DNA from: a bacterium
Lineage (GTDB): Bacteria > Desulfobacterota > DSWW01
Direction of reading: 5' to 3'
Length of the DNA stretch: 7,749 bases
Assembly: GCA_030609865.1 (NCBI GenBank)
Contig: JAUWSZ010000082.1
Coordinates: 1-7,749, forward strand
Made by a program: the position numbers and the translations under genes. Below, one piece after another: positions 1 through 6,349 of the stretch. The first letter of the stretch is position 1. Each line of letters begins with the position of its first letter. The notes under the pieces were generated by a model, which did not search any database, was not told the origin of the DNA, and saw nothing but the letters and a program-made list of their open reading frames with translations.

Positions 1-327
1 ATCCGAAAACACTTTCGTGGGGTTCGTATTCTTGTCACGTTGGCCCTTCTCGCAGCCTGCATTTCCTTTGCGTTCAGCTATGTCCTTTTCAAAGAGGTCG
101 ACATCCCCCTCGAGAGGATACGGACACACGAACTCAACCTCCTGGAGGGAAAGATCGATTACCTGATGTCCTCACGCCTGGATGGGCACCTGGACGTGGA
201 GTTGCAGGGCGCATTGCTCACGATGAGAGACGTGGCGGCGCAGACCTCCGGCGATCTCCGGAAGCAGGCGCGGAAGGCCCATGAGGAGACGAAGGCGCTT
301 CTGCAGATGCTTCGGCAGCAAAGGTAG
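1..327 (+). CDS. Membrane-anchored helical protein, 5' partial
   Basis: The reading frame is open to the left edge, so the start lies outside the window; 108 residues are visible before TAG at 325-327. A TTG at 40 is a possible start codon but would cut into the membrane segment, so I do not favour it. The visible part begins with a basic stretch (RKHFRGVR), followed by one hydrophobic segment at about visible residues 10-29 (ILVTLALLAACISFAFSYVL). This fits a single-pass inner-membrane anchor with the basic side in the cytoplasm. The remaining ~75 residues are charged and look helical, probably coiled coil, ending in ETKALLQMLRQQR. No catalytic motif is visible and I do not recognise the family. 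It could be an accessory or scaffold subunit, but that is a guess. The next gene starts 84 bp downstream on the same strand, so co-transcription is possible. Confidence 0.65.
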   Translation: MRKHFRGVRILVTLALLAACISFAFSYVLFKEVDIPLERIRTHELNLLEGKIDYLMSSRLDGHLDVELQGALLTMRDVAAQTSGDLRKQARKAHEETKALLQMLRQQR

Positions 328-411
328 GCCAGACCGGGGAATCAATCCCTTTCTCATGTTTTCTGTTCACGTCCTCTCCGCAGGAGAGGGCAGGGGAAAA
401 AGGTACCGCCC

Positions 412-678
412 ATGAGTCAAATTTTGCACCAGTTCGCCAAGAATGCCACAGAAGAGGTTCGTGCTTCCTTGACGGAATACAAGGGGCACAAGCTCATTGA
501 TCTTCGGATCTACTATGAACCGGAGGATGGCGAGGACCTACGCCCGACGAAGAAGGGGATCACCATCGACGTGGGTCTCTATCCTGAGTTGAAGAAGGCG
601 ATGTTGAAGATCGAAAAGGAACTCCTCAAGCAGAATCTCGTCGAAAAGGAGGCGTTGGAGGCAATCGTCAACGAATAA
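412..678 (+). CDS. PC4/p15-like transcriptional coactivator, ssDNA-binding
   Basis: This 88-residue protein fits the bacterial PC4 (p15) family, small dimeric proteins related to the eukaryotic coactivator PC4 that bind single-stranded or melted DNA. The core is at residues 17-64. A first strand pair (RASLTEYKGHKLIDLRIYYE) is followed by an acidic turn (EPEDGEDLRP), then TKKGITIDVGLYPEL, the usual family block of Lys-Lys-Gly-Ile-x-Ile. A C-terminal amphipathic helix (LKKAMLKIEKELLKQ) would serve dimerisation. The acidic N-terminal arm of the eukaryotic protein is absent. The ATG at 412 is preceded by purine-rich Shine-Dalgarno-like sequence (aggggaaaaagg, about 390-403). A terminator about 140 bp after the stop closes the unit. 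The family call comes from motif memory. The likely role in transcription or ssDNA protection is inferred from the family. Confidence 0.85.
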   Translation: MSQILHQFAKNATEEVRASLTEYKGHKLIDLRIYYEPEDGEDLRPTKKGITIDVGLYPELKKAMLKIEKELLKQNLVEKEALEAIVNE

Positions 679-821
679 GGCTCCTCGGCTGCAAAGCATC
701 GGAATTGGGTGCTCCTCTCTTGGTGTCGTGTCGGGTCTACCCCTCGGTCTTCCAAAGACTGTCCCGCCCCTTCCGAACCTCCTCGATTACCTTTTTTCGG
801 TCCGTCCGGGCACAAGAAGCC

Positions 822-843
822 CCGGGAGGGCCCGGATTTTTTT
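822..843 (+). terminator. Rho-independent terminator after the PC4-like gene
   Basis: CCGGG (822-826) pairs with CCCGG (831-835) around an AGGG loop, followed by seven consecutive T residues (837-843). An alternative 6-bp stem uses TCCGGG (805-810) with CCCGGA (831-836). The stem is short but GC-only, and it sits between the PC4-like gene and the next operon, where a terminator is expected. Confidence 0.65.
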
Positions 844-880
844 GAAACTAATCCGTACGGACGTGGATCCTTAATATAAA
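842..880 (+). promoter_or_regulatory. Candidate promoter/operator of the thioredoxin operon
   Basis: This is an AT-rich patch in a GC-rich region, between the terminator and the first ORF of the operon. It contains TTGAAA (842-847, like a -35 box), a perfect 10-bp palindrome TCCGTACGGA (852-861), and TTAATATAAA (871-880, like a -10 region). The spacing from TTGAAA to TAATAT is 24 bp, too long for a normal sigma70 promoter. The -35 assignment may therefore be wrong, or the promoter may need an activator. The palindrome could be a dimeric regulator site. No transcription start can be proved from the sequence. Confidence 0.35.
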
Positions 881-937
881 TGGACCCAATGGGTGCAGAG
901 AAGAACTGGATACCCCGTTACGGAAAGGGAGAACCCG

Positions 938-1141
938 ATGAAGGAAATGGCCCTCTTGCTCGGCATACTGGCCGTATGGGTCTTGCTACAGTCCGTTGTT
1001 TTGCCCTATTTTGGTGTTTCCACCTGACTCAGGCCGGATCGGAAGGACGCGGTCGCGTCCGACAGTGGAACGGACAAGGCTCGGCCCTGTACGTTGAGAA
1101 CGAAAGGAGAAAGGGAAAATGAGCGACCCGGGGAAGGATGA
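938..1141 (+). CDS. Tiny one-TM protein; candidate selenoprotein with in-frame UGA
   Basis: ATG at 938 has a Shine-Dalgarno-like sequence (aaaggga, about 924-930, then gaacccg). The first 29 residues form one hydrophobic helix (about residues 4-25, [18 protein letters not shown]), then LPYFGVST, and then TGA at 1025-1027. If that TGA is a normal stop, the product is a 29-residue membrane peptide. The frame continues 37 codons beyond it to TGA at 1139-1141, giving a 67-residue protein with residue 30 as selenocysteine and Cys at position 51. In the first 20 codons after the UGA, 16 third positions are G or C, higher than positions one and two, as coding sequence here should be. A SECIS-like hairpin follows the UGA. 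The frame ends 23 bases inside the thioredoxin gene, suggesting translational coupling. The basic, hydrophilic tail would follow the membrane helix. I do not recognise a named family. The membrane ORF is fairly sure; selenocysteine insertion is inference. Confidence 0.5.
1045..1060 (+). promoter_or_regulatory. SECIS-like hairpin 3' of the in-frame UGA
   Basis: GGACGC (1045-1050) and GCGTCC (1055-1060) form a perfect 6-bp stem closed by the tetraloop GGTC (1051-1054). There are 23 bases between the UGA and the loop, within the window usually accepted for bacterial SECIS elements. The loop is the same GGUC as in the E. coli fdhF SECIS, where the G and U contact SelB. The bulged U of fdhF is missing. 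A second pairing is possible, TCGGA (1039-1043) with TCCGA (1058-1062), which leaves a 4-base bulge below an inner CGC/GCG stem. There is no following T-run, so it is not a terminator. Confidence 0.45.
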
Positions 1142-1460
1142 GAAAATTCAGCATGTATCGGACAGCACGTTTGAACAGGATGTCGTCGGAGCGCCGGAAA
1201 CCGTGCTGGTGGACTTCTGGGCGCCGTGGTGCGGGCCCTGCATACGGGTGGCCCCGGCCCTGGAAGAGCTTGCCCAGAAGCTGGAGGGCAAACTCAAGGT
1301 CGCAAAGATGAACGTCGACGAGAACCCCTCTGTTCCCTCCCAGCTTGGCATACGAAGCATCCCTACCCTTCTGGTCTACAAGGAAGGGAAGGTGGTCGAC
1401 ACCCGGGTGGGGGCGCTGTCCCTGGAGGAACTCGAGGGTTTCGTGAGCCAGTGGATCTGA
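1119..1460 (+). CDS. trxA: Thioredoxin
   Basis: This 113-residue protein is a single thioredoxin domain, close to the usual ~105-110 residues. The active site WCGPC is at residues 37-41 (Cys38, Cys41), preceded by VDFWAP with the buried Asp at 32. The cis-proline is Pro82 in SIPTLL. The C-terminal strand and helix ([19 protein letters not shown]) complete the fold. There is no signal peptide, so it should act in the cytoplasm, reducing protein disulfides with electrons from a thioredoxin reductase that is not in this window. The ATG at 1119 has a strong Shine-Dalgarno (AAAGGAGA, 1103-1110). The start overlaps the extended frame of the tiny membrane protein, and the hydrolase begins 5 bp after the stop, so the three genes are probably one operon. 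It may be a paralogue dedicated to a partner in this operon. The gene symbol is by family only. Confidence 0.95.
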   Translation: MSDPGKDEKIQHVSDSTFEQDVVGAPETVLVDFWAPWCGPCIRVAPALEELAQKLEGKLKVAKMNVDENPSVPSQLGIRSIPTLLVYKEGKVVDTRVGALSLEELEGFVSQWI

Positions 1461-1465
1461 GACCG

Positions 1466-2362
1466 ATGGCCTATTCGAGAACAGACTCGGATTTTGTCAG
1501 TCGGGGGATCCGCTGTTCAGGGTGGCTCTACCTGCCGGAAGGCGTGCCGGATCCGCCGGTCGTCATCATGGCGCACGGGTTTGCCGCGGAAAGGACCTTT
1601 CGGCTCCCTGCCTATGCGGAGAAGTTCGTGGACAGGGGGCTGGCCGTGTTCTTGTTCGACTACCGCAACTTCGGCGGGAGCGACGGTGAACCGCGGAACC
1701 TGGTGAGCCCGTGGCGGCATGTGCGGGACTGGCATGCAGCCATCGCCCATGTCCGCGGTCTTCCGAATGTGCGTACAGGGAAGATCGCCTTGTGGGGGTC
1801 ATCGTTCAGCGGGGGGCACATCACCGTCGTGGACGCAAAGGACCCGGGCATCGCGGCGATCGTGTCGCAGGTGCCGTTCGTGGATGGACTGTCCACCCTC
1901 GACACACTGGGGGCTGCCTACACGCTGAAGGCCCTTCTGGCCGGCTTCAGGGATCTCGGGAGGATCCTCACGTTCCGTCCCCCTTATTGCGTCCCGGTCG
2001 TCGAGGATCCGGAACGGTTCGGGATCATGAACACGCCCGACTCCAAGCCCGGCTACCTTGCAATCGTACCCGAGGAGTCTTCATGGAAGAATGAATGCCC
2101 GGCCAGGATCATGCTTGCCACCACGTTCTACCGGCCCGTATCGTTCGCGGGCAGAGTGAAGTGTCCCGCTTTCGTGCTGCTCGCGGAGAAGGATTCGCTG
2201 ATCCCTGCCAAGGCGGTGGAGCGCCTTGCTGCCAGGATGCCCCGCGCAGAAGTGGTTCGCGTCCCCCTGGGTCATTTTGACGTCTACCTGGGTGAAGCCT
2301 TCGAAGAAACAGCGAAACTCGAGGCCGACTTCCTGGAGAGGCACCTGCTGGGGGAAAAATGA
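1466..2362 (+). CDS. Alpha/beta hydrolase
   Basis: The 298-residue protein has the alpha/beta-hydrolase motifs in order: the oxyanion-hole region VVIMAHGF (His37-Gly38), the strand LFDYRNFGGSDG (residues 63-74), the nucleophile elbow G-S-S-F-S-G with Ser113, the acid Asp243 in LLAEKDSLIP, and His270 in VPLGHFDVY. The triad Ser113-Asp243-His270 is complete. Residues ~140-230 between core blocks form a cap or insertion. It resembles the serine-hydrolase (S33-like or acyl hydrolase) group acting on esters, peptides or thioesters; the substrate cannot be told. No signal peptide is seen, so it is cytoplasmic. The frame is open upstream to 1226, but that part overlaps thioredoxin, so ATG 1466 is chosen. 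There is no good Shine-Dalgarno and only 5 bp separate it from the trx stop, which suggests translational coupling. A thioester substrate would fit a thiol theme, but that is speculation. Confidence 0.9.
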   Translation: MAYSRTDSDFVSRGIRCSGWLYLPEGVPDPPVVIMAHGFAAERTFRLPAYAEKFVDRGLAVFLFDYRNFGGSDGEPRNLVSPWRHVRDWHAAIAHVRGLPNVRTGKIALWGSSFSGGHITVVDAKDPGIAAIVSQVPFVDGLSTLDTLGAAYTLKALLAGFRDLGRILTFRPPYCVPVVEDPERFGIMNTPDSKPGYLAIVPEESSWKNECPARIMLATTFYRPVSFAGRVKCPAFVLLAEKDSLIPAKAVERLAARMPRAEVVRVPLGHFDVYLGEAFEETAKLEADFLERHLLGEK

Positions 2363-2410
2363 GAGGGCACCCCACTATCGCTCGTCGTCGTGCTCGTCCT
2401 CGATCTTGGC

Positions 2411-2438
2411 TGTTAGCAGTTAGCTTTTAGCTGTTAGC
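2411..2438. repeat. Four tandem heptamers (consensus near TGTTAGC)
   Basis: Four head-to-tail 7-bp units occupy the gap between the hydrolase stop and the convergent minus-strand gene. Units one and four are TGTTAGC; units two and three differ only in their first two bases (AG and TT). The array is flanked by CTTGG (2405-2409) and CCAAG (2441-2445), which could pair and present the array as a loop. Its AT-rich makeup stands out from the surrounding GC-rich sequence. It may be a small dispersed intergenic repeat or a replication-slippage product. No gene is seen in 2363-2493. Confidence 0.7.
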
Positions 2439-2493
2439 TCCCAAGCACTCCCCCCCAACAGGATGCACGCAAAATAGGGGCGGCGGGCGGGCG

Positions 2494-3780
2494 TTATGCC
2501 CTCTTGCCGGGATCCTTGGATGCCTCCTGAACCTGCAAGCCGATGGCGGACCCGAACTGCTCCCTCTGCTCATCGGTCAACGGAAGCCATCTCTTTCGCC
2601 GCTTGCGGCTTCGCACCGCCTCCGAGGCCAGAACGAGGCTGGTCACGTGGCGGCCCTGCCGGCTGAAGACGTGCACCCGGCTTCGAGGGCCCAGCACCAC
2701 GAAGGTCCTTTCGTGTTTGTCCCAGAGAACGGACTCTTCGGCCGCGCCGAAAGCATCTTCCCATGCCTTGGATGTGGGGCGGTTCTTGATCCGGTGCCCC
2801 TCTGCGTGTGCTGTCCGACGTCCCCCTTGCCGTCCGACCTTTTCCAGTTTTCGGGCCAGCCCGTGCAGGATGTCCGCTACGAGGGAGGCCGTGTCGGGAA
2901 GCGAGGTCGCACGACGCTTTCCTGCGTGGCCCCTCGAGGGAGGGCGCAGGCTGCTGATGCGGTGACGGGCGGACGAGATCACATCGGAAACCCGCGTTTG
3001 ATACGGGCCCTTGATCGCATCCAGGGCCGGAGATCCGTCGGAGAGCCTGGCCAGGACGTTCAACTCGATCCGGGGGCTCCCGTCCAGCCGGCGGGATTCA
3101 ACGGCTTGAAGCGTACAGGCGACGCGTTCCGGCTCACTTCGGTTCTCACCGGGAATGCGCATCTTCAGGAACCCGAAGACCACTTGCCCGAGAATATCGT
3201 ATGTCTTCGATTGCCTTCCGAAAACGTTCAGCTGTCTCTGCTTCAGCGTTTCCGGGTCCATGTACATGGCAACGAGATCGGTCTGAGAGGTGTCATAGAG
3301 CAAATCCACGCGCGGATGCCTTTGTTCGAGCAGTATCTGGGAGAATTCCGGCCAGACCGGCAACCCCGTAGAAGAGTACCCACCGAACACGCTCGTCGGC
3401 CTTGGGGGGTGGCTGTGAGGACAATCGGGACTGTCGCACCGGTAGCAGTACACGCTCCCTCTACGAAAGGCCTCGGCCTGCGTGGCCATCTCCCGCACGG
3501 CAGCCCGGATCTGCTCTTCGATCGACGGATCGGCTTGCAGTCGCCACGGCTCCCCCGGGTCGATCGACACCCTCAGGTCCATTCCGAAGGGCCTGGCCCG
3601 GTCCGGATGGGACCCGAACATATCCGTGTAGGCTTCCCGGATGGCCGACGTGAGGGATGCCTCGATCCCCTCCAGGTGCGATTTCAGGCGGGCCTTCACG
3701 GCGGGGCGCCTCCTCGCTTTGCGAGGGCGGCTCTTTTTCTTCGTTGACCCGGTCGTGGGTGTTCCGGAGTCGTCTGTCAT
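2494..3780 (-). CDS. Unrecognised 428-residue protein with Cys/His knuckle
   Basis: I do not recognise this family. ATG at 3780 has a good Shine-Dalgarno (GGAG, 7 bases upstream) and begins MTDDSGTPTT. The frame stays open far upstream, but only as antisense of cinA. Residues 14-33 are strongly basic (KKKSRPRKARRRPAVKARLK), fitting nucleic-acid contact. A helical segment follows. A compact metal-binding candidate lies at C112-x2-C115-x4-C120-x-H122-x-H124 (YCYRCDSPDCPHSH), then an aromatic, glycine-rich block (FGGYSSTGLPVWPEFSQ) and a DLVAMYMDPETL segment. The C-terminal region has a second basic linker (~residues 285-345) and a beta-rich stretch RTFVVLGPRSRVHVFSRQGRHVTSL, then RSRKRRKRW. There is no signal peptide or membrane helix. 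GC-rich third positions on the minus strand support this strand over the overlapping plus-strand frame. It may be a zinc-dependent nucleic-acid-binding protein, but only the composition and the knuckle say so. Confidence 0.85.
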   Translation of the reverse strand: MTDDSGTPTTGSTKKKSRPRKARRRPAVKARLKSHLEGIEASLTSAIREAYTDMFGSHPDRARPFGMDLRVSIDPGEPWRLQADPSIEEQIRAAVREMATQAEAFRRGSVYCYRCDSPDCPHSHPPRPTSVFGGYSSTGLPVWPEFSQILLEQRHPRVDLLYDTSQTDLVAMYMDPETLKQRQLNVFGRQSKTYDILGQVVFGFLKMRIPGENRSEPERVACTLQAVESRRLDGSPRIELNVLARLSDGSPALDAIKGPYQTRVSDVISSARHRISSLRPPSRGHAGKRRATSLPDTASLVADILHGLARKLEKVGRQGGRRTAHAEGHRIKNRPTSKAWEDAFGAAEESVLWDKHERTFVVLGPRSRVHVFSRQGRHVTSLVLASEAVRSRKRRKRWLPLTDEQREQFGSAIGLQVQEASKDPGKRA

Positions 3781-3808
3781 CGTTGTTCTCCGGGGATTCG
3801 ATCTCGAG

Positions 3809-3837
3809 AATATAACGTGAGTCAACACGGTTCGCAA
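3809..3837 (-). promoter_or_regulatory. Sigma70-like promoter for the minus-strand gene at 2494-3780
   Basis: Read on the minus strand, TTGCGA (3832-3837; 4 of 6 matches to TTGACA) lies 17 bp before TATATT (3809-3814; 5 of 6 matches to TATAAT). It is 29 bp from the ATG, within the 105-bp divergent gap shared with cinA. A weaker plus-strand -10-like TAGACT (3856-3861) could serve cinA, but it has no good -35 partner. Confidence 0.5.
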
Positions 3838-3885
3838 ATCGAGTCGGCCTTTTGGTAGACTAAGAGGAGGAAGGAGCAGAAGAAC

Positions 3886-5136
3886 ATGAGCGGGCCTGTT
3901 GCATCCGTTTTGCTGATTGGTGACGAACTGCTGGCCGGAGAAATCCAGGATCGGAACGGCCCCTATTTTGCGGACCAGCTCACCCGACAAGGGTTTCGGA
4001 TACGGGACATTCGCCTCCTGCCCGACGACGTAGAGGCGATCGCCGTTGGGGTGACAGAAGCCTTGCGAGACTGCAAGCTGGTTGTGGTCTGCGGGGGGCT
4101 GGGCCCCACTTCGGATGACCGGACGACCAAGGCGGTCGGGCAGGCGTTGGGAAAGCGACTGATCCTGGACGAGGAGCAATGGGAACGAATACGAAAGATC
4201 TTTTCCCTGCTGCGTGGGGAGGAGCCTCCCCCCGGAAACGAGAAACAGGCCAAGCTCCCGGAGGGGGCGGATATCCTCACGAACGAGATGGGAACGGCCA
4301 TGGGGTACGTGGCGCGGCAGGACAAGGGCGCGGTTGCGGTCCTGCCCGGCCCCCCGAAGGAAAACCAGCGGATGTTCGAAATGCAGTTGTTGCCGTGGCT
4401 GGACCGGCACATGCCGGACCGCCCGAGATGGGCCGCGCGGGTCTTTCGTGTGTTCGGCCTCCCGGAAAGCGAGGTCGGGCATCGGCTGAGAAACCTGGAA
4501 ACCGAATACAGGGATCTGCGGGTTTCCTACCGGTTTCAATTTCCGGAGATCCTCGTCAAGCTGAGAGGTGACGCTGAATCCGAAGGTCGCTTGAAGGCCG
4601 CCTCCGCCGAGCTGGAGAAGCTGCTCGAGCCTCATGTCTACAGTACCGGCGAAGAGAGGCTCCCTGCCGTCCTGGGCCGCGAACTCGAGAGAAGGGACCT
4701 TCGAATCGTCACGGCAGAGAGCTGTACCGGCGGCCTGGCTGCCAAGCTGCTCACGGATGTGCCGGGCTCGAGCGCGTGGATGGAACGGGGCTTCGTCGTT
4801 TACAGCAATCAAGCCAAGCAACAGTTGCTGGGTGTGCCCGAAGAGATGCTGAAGAAGTACGGAGCGGTGAGCGAGCCGGTGGCGCTCGCGATGCTCGAAG
4901 GCGCCCTCGCGCGATCGGACGCCCAGGTAGGTTTGGCGGTCACGGGAATCTCGGGTCCGGGTGGGGGAACGTTGGGAAGGCCCGTTGGAACGGTCTGGAT
5001 CGCATGGGGAGACCGAGACCGGAGCCAGGCAGAGACCCATCAGTTCTACTGGGACCGAGAATACAACCGCCTGCTCAGCGCCTGGACTGCGATGCACCTG
5101 GTTCATCAGCTTGTTCTCGGGCGGCAAAGCGGCTGA
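3886..5136 (+). CDS. cinA: CinA: MoCF-like domain plus NMN deamidase domain
   Basis: The 416-residue protein has the full CinA architecture. The N-terminal MoaB/MogA-like domain shows SVLLIGDELLAGEIQDRN (residues 7-24) and VVCGGLGPTSDDRTT (residues 67-81), the sugar-phosphate or pyrophosphatase-type site reported in some CinA proteins. The C-terminal PncC domain shows TAESCTGGLAAKLLT (from residue 276), YSNQAKQQLLGV, YGAVSEPVA, and VTGISGPGGG (from residue 352), then RPVGTVWIAW. This domain converts nicotinamide mononucleotide to nicotinate mononucleotide in NAD salvage. Length matches the family (~400-430). The ATG at 3886 has a strong Shine-Dalgarno (AGGAGGAAGGAG, 3865-3876). It appears to be its own transcription unit, divergent from the 428-residue gene and convergent with the DUF72 gene, whose 3' end it overlaps by 62 bp. 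Older competence-induced naming does not imply competence here. Confidence 0.97.
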   Translation: MSGPVASVLLIGDELLAGEIQDRNGPYFADQLTRQGFRIRDIRLLPDDVEAIAVGVTEALRDCKLVVVCGGLGPTSDDRTTKAVGQALGKRLILDEEQWERIRKIFSLLRGEEPPPGNEKQAKLPEGADILTNEMGTAMGYVARQDKGAVAVLPGPPKENQRMFEMQLLPWLDRHMPDRPRWAARVFRVFGLPESEVGHRLRNLETEYRDLRVSYRFQFPEILVKLRGDAESEGRLKAASAELEKLLEPHVYSTGEERLPAVLGRELERRDLRIVTAESCTGGLAAKLLTDVPGSSAWMERGFVVYSNQAKQQLLGVPEEMLKKYGAVSEPVALAMLEGALARSDAQVGLAVTGISGPGGGTLGRPVGTVWIAWGDRDRSQAETHQFYWDREYNRLLSAWTAMHLVHQLVLGRQSG

Positions 5137-6115
5137 CGATCTGTCTGGCGATGAGCGGTGCGTTCCCGCCTGCCCGGTTGTTCACGATGACATTCACGCG
5201 CGCCTTCTTTGCGATCCCATGCTCCATCAGGCCCACCGTGTCCTCGATCATCCGGGGGGTTGCCATGCCTTCCACGAGCCGGTCGAAGGGATGGGCCTTT
5301 GCATATGCCTCCTCGTAGCGTATCCCCCGCGGGGTCAGGAGCCGGAGGATGCTGTGTCCGCCCGCATTCGTGAACGTATTGTCGGACAGGGCGAACTGCC
5401 TTCGCAGCGAGGGAAGCCAGGTCCAGTGAGAAAGCACCTGCCCCACGCCGTGCCTTCTCATGACGGCAAACAGGGAAGGCGTGAGCAGAGGCTCGGTTCG
5501 TATCTCGATATGATACCGGTCGTCTCGGGGAATCGACTCGAAGAACCTGTCCACGTCCTCCGCCATCTTCTGAGGTGGGGATCGGTCCTGCTTGCGCTGG
5601 TACTCCTGCTCGAAGACAAAGCCCCGGATATGCCGTCCCAGCATCTCGACCGCCGGGAGATAGAACTGGCGGGTAAAGACCTCGGCGTTCAGGTAGTCCG
5701 GATTCTCGATGAATTTTCCGCTCCTTCTTAGCTTCTGGGCAAAGATGATCTGCGGTACCTTGAGGAAGAGGGGATCGTCTTCTCCGAGGTGTTGACGGTA
5801 GTTCTGTAGGACGTGGTAGTTCTGTGTGGGGAGTCCGTCCGCTTCCAGGAGGGGTCGATAGAAGGTGAAATCGAGTTCCAGAACCCCGAAGTGCTCGAAG
5901 TATTCCTGTACGCTCTCGATCGGAAGGACCCTCTCCGTGAAGGAACGGCCGCCCACCTTGTTCTGCCTCGAGCGGATGCGACTCGCATACCGGTCGGCCG
6001 AATAGATCTGACCGATCCAGCCCGCATATCGGTCACTGGCCGTGCCGATCGAAACGTCCGGGTGCAGTCCGCGAAACTTGAACTCTTCCGGGTCGAAGCC
6101 CTCTTGCCGGTGCAT
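5075..6115 (-). CDS. DUF72 (YecE-like) TIM-barrel protein
   Basis: The 346-residue protein matches the DUF72/YecE family: SIGTASDRYAGWIGQIYS (start of the barrel), then VLPIESVQEYFEHFGVLELDFTFYRPL (the family block of a Tyr/Phe-rich helix followed by the E-hydrophobic-x-FYR strand), FLKVPQ, GFVFEQEY, and HIEIRTEPLL with the conserved E-x-R. The C-terminal strand NVIVNNRAGGNAPLIARQI is typical (Asn-Asn then Gly-x-Ala-Pro). The family is of unproven function. The protein is about 100 residues longer than the compact members, with insertions near residues 45-65 and 100-150. Start choice: ATG 6115 has a clear Shine-Dalgarno (AGAGGAAGGA), whereas an upstream ATG at 6187 has a poorly placed one and adds 24 residues with no family similarity. 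The last ~20 residues (EQADEPGASQSRR) lie inside the cinA overlap. Confidence 0.9.
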   Translation of the reverse strand: MHRQEGFDPEEFKFRGLHPDVSIGTASDRYAGWIGQIYSADRYASRIRSRQNKVGGRSFTERVLPIESVQEYFEHFGVLELDFTFYRPLLEADGLPTQNYHVLQNYRQHLGEDDPLFLKVPQIIFAQKLRRSGKFIENPDYLNAEVFTRQFYLPAVEMLGRHIRGFVFEQEYQRKQDRSPPQKMAEDVDRFFESIPRDDRYHIEIRTEPLLTPSLFAVMRRHGVGQVLSHWTWLPSLRRQFALSDNTFTNAGGHSILRLLTPRGIRYEEAYAKAHPFDRLVEGMATPRMIEDTVGLMEHGIAKKARVNVIVNNRAGGNAPLIARQIVSRFAAREQADEPGASQSRR

Positions 6116-6349
6116 AGGTCCTTCCTCTACGAAAACGAAGAATGCGTTTGTCCCCTGTCGGAGGGCCCCGGGCCGAATTCTTGGCATCCTCGTGTCACGG
6201 GATTGACGGGGATCGAGTGTCCTGTCCCAGAAATACGCTTACACCGTACCCTGCCATCGCACAGGCCCTTGGCATGTTGATTGCATTTTGCTGTTTCAGC
6301 GACACCACGCCAGCGCACCTGCAGCCTTCTAGCGAAAGGGGGACTCGAC

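Noticed and set aside
880..1122. 80-codon plus-strand frame covering the tiny membrane ORF
   Set aside because: It has no ribosome site and unprotein-like composition. The alternative frame at 938 encodes a clean membrane helix with a Shine-Dalgarno.
1226..1465. N-terminal extension of the hydrolase frame
   Set aside because: It overlaps trxA in another frame and has no family similarity; ATG 1466 gives a complete domain.
3712..3726. Perfect hairpin CCTCGC-TTT-GCGAGG followed by a T-rich stretch on the plus strand
   Set aside because: It lies inside the coding sequence for the basic Arg/Lys region, where codon choice explains the symmetry. The T-run is the complement of Lys codons.
2647..3747. 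366-codon plus-strand frame opposite the 428-residue gene
   Set aside because: It is the usual antisense shadow register. The minus strand has GC-rich third positions, a Shine-Dalgarno and a promoter.
3781..5127. Long minus-strand frame extending the 428-residue gene upstream across cinA
   Set aside because: It is antisense to a clear CinA with full motifs, and its translation has no protein-like features. A good Shine-Dalgarno and promoter sit at ATG 3780.
6116..6187. Upstream ATG for the DUF72 gene
   Set aside because: The added residues do not match the family and the Shine-Dalgarno is too close to the ATG; ATG 6115 has a better one.
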